Positions 1-7,700 of a DNA stretch of 13,867 nt are shown here, piece by piece. Each line of letters opens with the position of its first letter. Positions within the stretch are counted from its first letter, which is position 1. Origin of the DNA: Ephemerocybe angulata (Eukaryota; Basidiomycota; Agaricomycetes; Agaricales; Psathyrellaceae); NCBI GenBank assembly GCA_013368325.1, contig JAACJK010000256.1, positions 1 to 13,867 on the forward strand. The letters are read 5' to 3'. Under the pieces are notes generated by a model that was given only the letters and a program-made list of their open reading frames with translations, did not search any database and was not told the origin of the DNA. Both the position numbers and the translations under genes were made by a program.

Positions 1-30
1 GGACATCTGATAGTACTATCATACGCCTCC

Positions 31-1227
31 ATGTTGAACCACCGCCATCTCCTCGACACGACCGTCGACACCCTTGACAAGGCTGCGGGAAAGGTACTTA
101 CCCAAACTCCTTGTCATGACTCAGCACTCACAACGGTTTTAAGATGCACAACGCAGCGGTGGAATACCAGAATGCGTTGTACGCAGCATTCTCCACCCTC
201 TGGATATTCGCGAAGCTGCTCGTGTTGGTCAAATAAATCGCCAATGCTACTTCCAGTACAAAGCCGAGATGCGCTTTCGCATCGACAAGTGCTTTGCTCG
301 GTTTGACCTCGACCCCGTGCTCGTGCTCAACTTCCTTCGCCAGAATGAAGCAATAGTCTCTGGCTCAGCGGCTTTGTCCATTATAACTCCCGGAAGATTC
401 CAACCAGGCGACCTCGATATATATGTGCCGCGAGGTACCCTGGCTGAGGCAGACGCCTTCTTCACATCTAAAACGCCTTATGTGGACAAATCGGACAATA
501 TAACGGCCTGGTCGCGCTACAAGACAGACACCGAAAGCTGCGCCAACGAGGAAGGTGAGCGGGTTCAGTGAATATAGGCATTGGTGGCATGCTGAAGTGC
601 CCAAGGAATAAGCAAAGTCAGATTCTACAGGAACGGGTTATCACCGCGACTTGTCAATGTCATCGAGACACACCTCAAATCAGCGCCTACCGCTGTGCTC
701 ATGTTTCATTCGACTCCTGTCATGAACTTCTTTACATGGAATACGGTCGTTTCGGCCTATCCCCTGTTCACACTAAATGGTTGGGGTTTGGTGAATGGTA
801 ACTTTCGAGAATATCCCTCGAGTGTGGAGCTGTGCTTGATGAAGTACAGAGGCCGGGGCTTCTCGTTTTATGAATCTGGATGCCAGGCTCGTGGAGAGGT
901 TAGGTGTCGGTTCGATGAGTACTGCGGTCGCACTGAGCGGGCTATGAGCGATAGAAGCACCATGAAGGTATCGTTTCACGAAGGGTTCGGGCAGAAGGCG
1001 GACCCGATAGACGAGCGATTGAAGTGGAGACTGGCGTCTCGCACAGAATGCGCCAACAGAGACACTTGGAAACCTTCATCGGGCTTGGTACAATCTGGCA
1101 TGGACGGTGAAGTTATCGGTGAGTGGAGAAGGTGGGCCGGAGCAAGGATCAAGCACTCACCAACATATTTTGGCCGACAGGAAAATTCCACGGGCAGAGC
1201 GTCGGTCAAATTTCCGGACGGGTGTGA
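31..1227 (+). CDS. Nucleotidyltransferase-fold-like orphan family protein, spliced, 5' end unresolved
   Basis: The core begins near 230 and contains SGSAAL followed by PGDLDIYVP, the GS...DxD pattern of nucleotidyltransferase-fold proteins. I recognise this as one of the expanded, uncharacterised families of agaricomycete genomes. Intron 555-605 (51 nt, GTGAGC...AAG) joins EEG to ISKVRFYRNG and then RLVNVIE. The family-like block FHSTPVMNFFTW follows, then a Cys-containing tail (CLMKYRGRGF, C-x-R-F-x-x-Y-C). A second intron at 1119-1180 (GTGAGT...GACAG) leads to a stop at 1225-1227; reading through it would run to 1297. The 5' part is uncertain. An ATG lies at 31 and a GTACTT...TTTTAAG intron would fit 94-143, but the next frame stops at 234 and does not join the core frame. 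The frame at 31 is open to the window edge, so the true start may lie outside. Catalysis is not established; substrate unknown. Confidence 0.65.
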
Positions 1228-1306
1228 TGACGGCCCAACGGTACGCGGGGAAATGCATTACTTATTTTCTTGTAACTCAACCGAGGAGGTGACTTAGTTG
1301 ACTACT

Positions 1307-2121
1307 TTATCTTCGTTGGCCACTTACCCTCATGCGCAATGTCATCCTCTGTTTGAGGTTTATGAATATTGAAGGACGAAGAAGTACATGCGGAACAGTG
1401 GCTTTTCGGTGGGCAAAGATTTCATTTCGAGCCCACCAAGGCCGTAACATATGTGTGTCGGTGAACATTAAGAGTTTCACAATGCGGGAAACAGCATGGG
1501 CACCAGAGGTCAAGGCCATTCTCCATGATTTCTATAGCCATATTAAAATAACCAAGGCTCCTCGATCTATCCGCGAGTTTGCATAGACCCTCGACAGAGG
1601 TGCACCATTGAAACGCCGCAATGACATAGGCCTCGCCGGTGTGCATGGTATGCATGGGCTCCAGGGATTCCATCGGGTTTCTCCTTCCACTACGAACGTT
1701 GCTGTTGGCGCAGGCGGTGCATCGGTGACCAGTATTGGCATTAGCATTGAGCGTATACGCGATCGGTTGAAACCATATGCGTTCTTGACACTCCTTGTCC
1801 CATTTCTGCCGAATTCGCAGATACCTGCTAGTCACTTGGACGTGAGCTCCAATTGCTTGACGGACTAACAGCTTCCATCCATTCTCGTCAGCTGGAGCCG
1901 AGACGACCATACTGTCGATATGGGATGGGCAAGTCCCCCAGATCTATTTTTCTCTTTAGTATCTTTGTCGAACTGCAAGGAGAAACATTGTAGCTTGCCT
2001 CTATATCTGCAAGATACCCACTGGCCGCGCTGTCGTCACTCCTCCCCCCTTCAGGTGAGCTTCCACCTGGTCGATATAGCCCAAGGAAAGAGAGGATATT
2101 CAGGAGGGTTAAAGGGAACAT
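1307..2121 (-). other. Weak minus-strand gene remnant, unresolved
   Basis: No convincing model could be built here. Minus-strand reading is open in three successive pieces: 2121-1888 (SSPEGGRSDDSAASGYLADI), 1910-1422 (DENGWKLLVRQAIG, then RQKWDKECQERIWFQPI) and 1747-1307. Two Cys pairs occur in neighbouring frames, CTACANSNVRS and CIPCTPARPMS. Each has the spacing CX2CX6 with Ser where a Zn2Cys6 cluster would have Cys. A GTAAGT donor-like site follows the last open piece near 1327. The region could be a decayed Zn2Cys6-type gene or simply non-coding. I found no domain I can name with confidence. Confidence 0.25.
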
Positions 2122-2150
2122 TGTAACGTTGTCACAATCGTGCCCCCCAA

Positions 2151-2173
2151 TATATAGTCCTATGGAGTATAAA
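2151..2173 (+). promoter_or_regulatory. TATA-like elements upstream of the gene at 2194
   Basis: TATATAG at 2151-2157 and TATAAA at 2168-2173 lie 43 and 26 bases upstream of the ATG at 2194. Their position is plausible for a core promoter of that short gene. This is sequence resemblance only; no transcription start can be seen. Confidence 0.35.
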
Positions 2174-2193
2174 GCACGCGAGCAACTGTCAAC

Positions 2194-2636
2194 ATGTCAC
2201 GCCGTTTCCAGAATCCAGAATATCAATCTTGTCTAAACCCGGATAGGTTCCCTGCCGTCCCTGAAGTTTGAACCCTTACTAACTTGATGCTCCTCAGGGT
2301 CCACTGAGAACACTGCCCCACGACATTTCAGAGGAACAGAGGATGCAAGCAACGATGACCACGCCGTGATCAACCCGACTCACAAGGCGACCGTAGGCGC
2401 ATTCTGTTCAAGAGTACGAGAGGAGTGGATCAACAGCGGCGGCCTGTGAATGAACTTGTAAAGGATGGAATCCTACCCATAGTGACGTGCGCTCGAGCAG
2501 GGGTATGTGCGCAGCACCCAGGAGGACGAGGCGGTCCAATCTTACCAACACTCGAAGAAACTGGTGAGCTGCTATCCTTCGTTAAAACGGCGGATCCTAA
2601 CAAATATTACAGAAAATTCGTAGATTCTTCCAGTAA
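2194..2636 (+). pseudogene. Short broken gene, possibly Con-6-like
   Basis: An ATG at 2194 opens MSRRFQNPEYQSCLNPDRF. A TACTAAC branch site and CCTCAG acceptor end at 2297, and the next piece reads GPLRTLPHDISEEQRMQA. A later frame gives SNDDHAVINPTHKATV, then TQEDEAVQSYQHSKKL. A textbook intron at 2564-2612 (GTGAGC, TCCTAAC, TTACAG) follows, and the product would end at 2636. The order NPDR...SEE and NP.HKAT...EA...HSKK resembles the tandem short units of Con-6 conidiation proteins. The pieces lie in different frames. The first intron would be only 32 nt (2266-2297), and no splicing joins everything cleanly, so I treat it as a degenerate or mis-assembled copy. The splice signals of the last intron are much more certain than the family assignment. 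Confidence 0.35.
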
Positions 2637-2702
2637 TCAGGTTGTGGACGAGGGTGGGCTGTGAAGGGTATAAGCGTGCCGGGGGGATGGCTAGTCCGAT
2701 AG

Positions 2703-2785
2703 GCCGGGACTCGAGAAGGGCATAGCCGGATGAGCCGGGACTCGAGAAGGGGTGCGGGCATAAGTTAAAGTAGCCGGATGAGCCG
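2703..2785. repeat. Short interleaved direct repeats
   Basis: An 18-bp sequence starting GCCGGGACTCGAGAAGGG occurs at 2703-2720 and again at 2734-2751. TAGCCGGATGAGCCG occurs at 2723-2737 and 2771-2785. The copies are exact. They lie just upstream of the next gene's start at 2801, in what would be its 5' leader or promoter. No further copies were seen in the window. Confidence 0.7.
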
Positions 2786-2800
2786 TTGTGTGGCAATGCC

Positions 2801-3252
2801 ATGGACTCCCACATGTTGCCTACTGAAGAACAGCGCACTTTTATTGTCAGGGAACTTAACATGTCCTTGGAGGTGCACCGTGGTCGACGACCTCCAAGCT
2901 GCCCGGAAATGCCGATGAGGCGGCGAGCGTTCGTGAGATGGCTCATGGAGCGATGGTTCTGCCGGTGGCCGATGGATGTAGAGCTGGCTGCTTTGGGCGT
3001 TCTCCCTCAAGAATCGCTCGATCCCGAATACAACCATACTCGTGAAGAGTCGAGGCTGTACGCTCACCACAAGGAAAGAAAGGAGTTGGTACGTTGTGAA
3101 TGTCTAGTTTGAGCGAACAGGGTGGGGGCTAAACGGCGCATCAGCAAATTCGGGGACTCATTCGCGAGGAAAGGCGCCGACTCATTTGGTGGAGGGTGGA
3201 GGAGGCTTGGATAGGCCGAGCAATCGATGAGATGATATCGCAATATATTTAG
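2801..3252 (+). CDS. Basic 131-residue orphan protein, two exons
   Basis: The start ATG at 2801 lies in GCCATGG, a strong initiation context. Exon 1 (2801-3088) encodes MDSHMLPTEEQRTFIVREL and continues with an Arg/Trp-rich stretch (RRRAFVRWLMERWFCRWP). A canonical intron at 3089-3144 (GTACGT, GCTAAAC branch, ATCAG) joins in phase 0 to exon 2 (3145-3252), which encodes RGLIREERRRLIWWRVEEAW and ends at TAG. The protein is rich in Arg, Glu and Trp, looks mostly helical, and has no signal peptide or membrane segment. I do not recognise a family. The perfect phase across the intron and the clean stop support a real gene. Confidence 0.6.
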
Positions 3253-3335
3253 CCAAGTTTGCATATGATTGCGCTTTTTGGAATCACACCCACCTGTGGC
3301 CCTTTGTTACAAGTTCTCCCTTCAGTTGTTCGACG

Positions 3336-3738
3336 ATGGTCGCTCACCAATGGACGGCGCCACCACAGGGAGAGTTCATCGAGGGAAAGCTTCAAGAGTT
3401 CATGGACGCGGTGACCAGCAGGAGGAAGGCGCAGATAAGGTTCTTGGTTTGAGAAGATTTCTCTTCTGCCAGAGCTCCTCCTCGGGCCACAGGTTCTCGA
3501 AACCGACTACGAGATGACCAAGGAGGAGGCCAGCATCTATACTAAGCAGTTGGAGGCGAAGAAGGGGGTAAGTCATTTATCAGTCTCCGAGAACAACGGT
3601 ACTCACCTGCGCTTCCTCCAGCAAATCAAAACAGTCTTGCGTTACCGGAGATTGAAGCTGGTGGGGGATGTTGGAGTATCCACCGGGAAGAGAAGTGCAG
3701 TGACAAAAGGTACGCAGCACTTTGCGACGTATTCGTAG
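3336..3738 (+). CDS. Uncharacterised basidiomycete family protein with one frame break
   Basis: An ATG at 3336 opens MVAHQWTAPPQGEFIEGKLQ, followed by EFMDAVTSRRKAQIRFLV. The W-T-x-P-x-x-x-F-[IL] opening resembles a family of unknown function often seen in agaricomycete genomes. The frame then stops at TGA 3450. The +1 frame continues with EKISLLPELLLGPQVL and TKEEASIYTKQLEAKKG. Dropping one T from the TTT run at 3448-3450 would unite them; an 82-nt intron at 3411-3492 is the alternative. A textbook intron at 3568-3621 (GTAAGT, ACTCAC, CTCCAG) leads to QIKTVLRYRR, and the product ends at 3738. The family usually has further sequence beyond this point, so the 3' end may be truncated or spliced onward. 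It converges with the minus-strand gene at 3964. Confidence 0.5.
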
Positions 3739-3963
3739 TCCCCCAGAGCGATATGTGCCCTGGATCGAGGGAAAATGTATCTTATTTCTGAGAGAGCGCA
3801 ACGAAAGTAGAAAGCAGTTAAAGTATAAGAAAGCCGTGAGCCCAACTCCGAAAGCCACGGTGTGGGCGTAGGACCCGATGAGGTGTCCCGATGCTCTCAC
3901 ACAGCGCTGAAAGACTTGTCGATAAGCGATTAAGGTCCGTGCACGCATCGAAACCAGACTTAC

Positions 3964-4423
3964 CTATAACACCGCGAAAAGGCCTTGCGCCATTCCAATA
4001 CTGCCACGGCGCAACAACTGCACGATGACACTCATCAACGCTTTCTGAGATACCCCATACCTGACCTTTGCCACAAAGAACTGTATCAGAGCATCAACAA
4101 AGACATTGAGGGGCATTGCCAGCATATCATCTTCTGTGGAAGGCAAGGCTCCAACCTGCTCTCCTGCAACGGCGAGGTGGACCGACCAACTCGTTACCGA
4201 GGCCTTGTAACTGTCGTACGCCGCTGCTAAGTCCTTCACAGCTTCGAGGCATTTGGATTTGTTTGCGAGATGGACTTCTCTCGCAAAGTCTGCAAGGTTC
4301 GTGCAGTTGAAATCCTCAAGGAGCTCTCGGGAGGACTAAGAGGGAAAAGCTTTCAATACGACTCTCTGCCTATTCGTGCTGTAAAAATCTTACTGCTGTG
4401 TCAGAGAATATGGAAGAGGCCAT
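3964..4423 (-). CDS. Orphan protein, two exons, stop located on a splice donor
   Basis: Exon 1 (4423-4394) encodes MASSIFSDTA. A consensus intron at 4393-4336 (GTAAGA...CTCTTAG, 58 nt) joins in phase 0 to exon 2, which begins SSRELLEDFNCTNLADFARE. The predicted 133-residue protein is helical and mildly amphipathic (AAAYDSYKASVTSW, DALIQFFVAKVRYG), and I do not recognise it. It ends GLFAVL-TAG, and the next bases on the minus strand are GTAAGT (from 3963). A good acceptor (GTCTTTCAG) lies 57 nt on, followed in the same phase by a hydrophobic stretch, VAFGVGLTAFLYFNCFLL. So the product may be this soluble protein, or a longer one with a C-terminal membrane helix if the upstream GT at 3972 is used as donor. 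Confidence 0.5.
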
Positions 4424-4758
4424 AGAAGTCGTGCTGAAACGAATGGCGCGTGGTGACAGTGAAGAGCAAAGGTGCCTTCTTGGGGGAACGCGCAATGCGA
4501 ACACTCATTGGTGGTTGTTGGCATCACTGACCCATGACAGAGAGCACCCGACACTCCCGGCCCTGACAGAAGGAAAGAAAGGCTTATCATATTAGGATAG
4601 ATGATGATCATGGAGACGCCTCGCCGGACCCGAATTCAAAGGAGGTCCGAAGGTTGAACGACCCAAGTTTTGCCTCGTCACGATTGTATGCATGCCAAAA
4701 TTGAAAATTCTCCTCCGTACACATTTGCCAAGTATTTGCGCCCTTTCACTTCACTCCA
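4424..4758. other. Intergenic stretch, nothing recognised
   Basis: This 335-bp stretch lies between the start of the minus-strand gene at 4423 and the 3' end of the long minus-strand gene at 4759. It should hold the promoter of the former and the terminator of the latter. Open frames on both strands are short and show no family or splice pattern I can support. No inverted repeat or poly-A signal stands out. Confidence 0.4.
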
Positions 4759-7700
4759 TCAAGTTGACAGTTTCTTACTACTGCGAAGAACCCGGCCTGG
4801 AGGTAGTTCAAGGGGCGAATCCCCTTCCCCTTCCTCGCAATCTAGCTCCGTCAGCTCAGACATGTCAGACATATTGTCGAAAAAGGTGGTATGGTGTTGT
4901 GCCCCACCTAACCCTTCACTCGCCGCACCCTCCGCACCTTGGCTATCCTTACCACCCTGTGCCGAGTTATCCGCGTCATGCTCCGTCGGCTCAGACTTGT
5001 CAGACATATTGTCGAAAAGGGTGGTATGGTGTTGTGCCCCACCTAACCCTTCCCTCGCCGTACCCTCCGCACCTTGGCTCTCCTTCCCACCCTCTGCCGA
5101 GTTATCCGCGTCATGTCCTCCTGTCTCAGTCTCCCGCTCTGCCTCAACCTCCGTCGTCCCTGCGGTCGTTTCTCCACCTTTGTCCTCCCGCGGGCCATCC
5201 CCTTCCCTGGCGATCGATGTCGTATTAGGCACTTCCTCTCCTGCAACCCTGCGCACTCCTTCTAGAGAAACGGACATGGATGAGTGGGCACCAATCTGCT
5301 GCGTAGGGCCGGCTACAGTGGGCTGTCTGTTTGGTTGGCTTGGAGGAGTCGAAAAGGGGTTTGATGCTAGAGGAGTTTGGATGGAGCTTCTGAGAAGCTC
5401 AGGCGAAGGGTTCAAAGCCTCGGCCGCATCGGGGCCGGATTGGCGAACGCAGGAACCAACTCCGTACCCCTTCTTCGAGGAGCGGACACGGAAGGGTGGG
5501 AACCAGTCTGCTGCGTATGATCGTGGTTTCCTGGGCCACACTTTCCGATACTAAGAGACTGGAAAGATGGGCAGTGGCTGGCTACAGGATACTGTCTGTT
5601 TGGTTGGCGTGAAAGAGTCGAGAAGCTTCCGTATGGGGCCTGAGGTTGGAAGGGGCCTTCAAAAGTCTCAACCGAAGAGTTGGCAGGAACCCAGTGGAAA
5701 GCCTCGCCCGCGTTCGGGAAATTACCGAAAGCAGAACGTGAAGTCTCGCCCGCATTCGAGGGCGCCGGATTATCGAACGCCGAAACCTCGACCACATTCG
5801 GGGGCTCCGGAATACCGAACGCAGGAACCGAGTGGAAGGGCTGGGCCGCATTCATGGGCGCTGGAGTAGCGAACATCATATCGTAGATTGTGTCGACCTT
5901 CTGGCTCAAGTTCCACAAGCATTGCATGTTAATCTCCAGGTTTTTCAAACGGTTGTTCGTGTTTTCCCTGTTGCTGGTCATACCGTACAACTCCGTAAGC
6001 ATTTGCGCTATCCTGACAGTAGAAAAGAGTCATACCTGGCCTCTGCCCTGCGTGCAGCGATTGCTTCATCCACCTCTCCTTGAAAGGCTACCGAATTTTC
6101 CACTGCCTTCTCGAGTTTCGACAACCTCCGTTCCCATTCCTCCCCCACCTCCGTTTGCCTAGAGACACGTTCTTGAAGGGCTTCCAGGCACTCCGTCCGT
6201 ATCTCCAACTGGCGGAGCCTCATTTCGTACTCCCTTCCCCGCAGATCAATGGCTGCTACTTCACCGCGCAAAGCGGAGATGAGGTTACCCAGTGAAGTTG
6301 TTCCTTTAAGAATGTTGGCTACCATCGACCCAAGACCATCGAAATTAGCGATTGACCCTTCGCATCGAGAGAGACGAGTATGGACGCCAACAGCTGCGTT
6401 CAGCTTCTCCAGCTTCTCCTCAAGATCTTGGGATGCCCCTAAATTCGACTCGAATTGGGCCAGGCGGTCTTCAACTTCAGTCAACTGCTCCTCCAGCTTT
6501 GAAACCTGAGTTCGCATCAACACATGGTTCGATTCAAGGGAAGAGAATCGTCCTTGAGCGTGGGATGCGTCTGCCTTAGCTTTGGCCATAGCAGCTTCCA
6601 CCTTTTCGCAGCTTTCCCCCATCTTTACGCAGCGTGTCCACCTTTTCGCAGCGCGCCTCAACCTTTACTAGGCGTTCCCCCGTGCACTTCTCCACCTTTT
6701 CGACGTCACTTCGTATGCTTGCGGTAATCGCGTCGTGGCTTTGATGGTGGGCTTTAGCTGCGGTCGAGGCCAACTGCACGTCGGTCGTGAGCGTTTTAAC
6801 ATCTTGGCCGAGGCCGTCCAACCGGTTCCTGGCACAAAGCAAGTCGGCTTTGACTTCCGAAGTGGCGCCGATGTTCTTCTCTAATTTGATGGAGATTTGT
6901 CCATTCTCGACGCTCATAGCTTTAAGCTGGTCCGACAGGACTTCGACCTCCTTCAACTGCTGGAGTTTGAGCTTGGACTCTTGTGCAAAGTTGTCCAGCC
7001 TTCTTTCTTTCGCCTCCATCGCCATTGTCCCTTTCTCGACATCGATTTGGAGAGTCCGGAACTCCTCGCGGAAGCGGTTGAGGGATTCGACGTTTCGGTT
7101 GAGGGTATTAAATGACCCCTGCAACTCAAAGAAACGGGAGTTGAAAGTCGAAATTCGCTCTCTAAGAACCAGAGCTGTTTCAGTGTCGGCAAGTGAGTCG
7201 GGTAAAGCGGCGTCTTTGGCGGGCGGGCGATTCGCCTCTGTTGATGTTTTGTCGAGGGCTTCAATGGCAGCAGGATCCACTTGTTCATCTTTTTGAGACT
7301 CCCTCGGTCTGGCGACGTCGCCATTTCCGTTAACCTAAAGTAGGCCCCTATCAGTCGTTTACGAATCTCCCGCAAAGCTAGAAACGTACCGTGGAAAGGC
7401 CTGCCTTCAGAGATAGTCCAGTCGAGCGCGTCCCCGAAACCAAGTAGCGATTTTCTGGAGTGTGGGGGAGAGATACACTCGTCACGTCCGTCGATGAGGA
7501 GGTGTGAGGTGGAGTGCGAGAGACGCCGGAAATGGGAGGAACGTTCGGCACGTCCGTCGATGCTGAAGTGGAGGCAGAAGGAGCGTCCTCTTCAAGAATG
7601 TTGTCATGAACCGCTGTTGACCGGGAGGGCTTCGCGATCAAGGGACCGACAGTGACGCCGCTCGGTTTAGAGGGTCCCAGACTAGCCACGCCAACCTTAA

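Noticed and set aside
2572..2946. Minus-strand open frame of 124 codons
   Set aside because: It overlaps a textbook plus-strand intron (2564-2612) and the start of the plus-strand gene at 2801.
4670..5554. Long plus-strand open frame opposite the acidic tail
   Set aside because: The 135-bp repeats and the Gly/Glu/Asp-rich tail make sense on the minus strand, which also ends cleanly. The plus frame is a by-product of codon bias.
6787..7296. Plus-strand open frame of 169 codons
   Set aside because: It is antisense to a clear coiled coil with a verified intron on the minus strand, and it has no domain or splice pattern.
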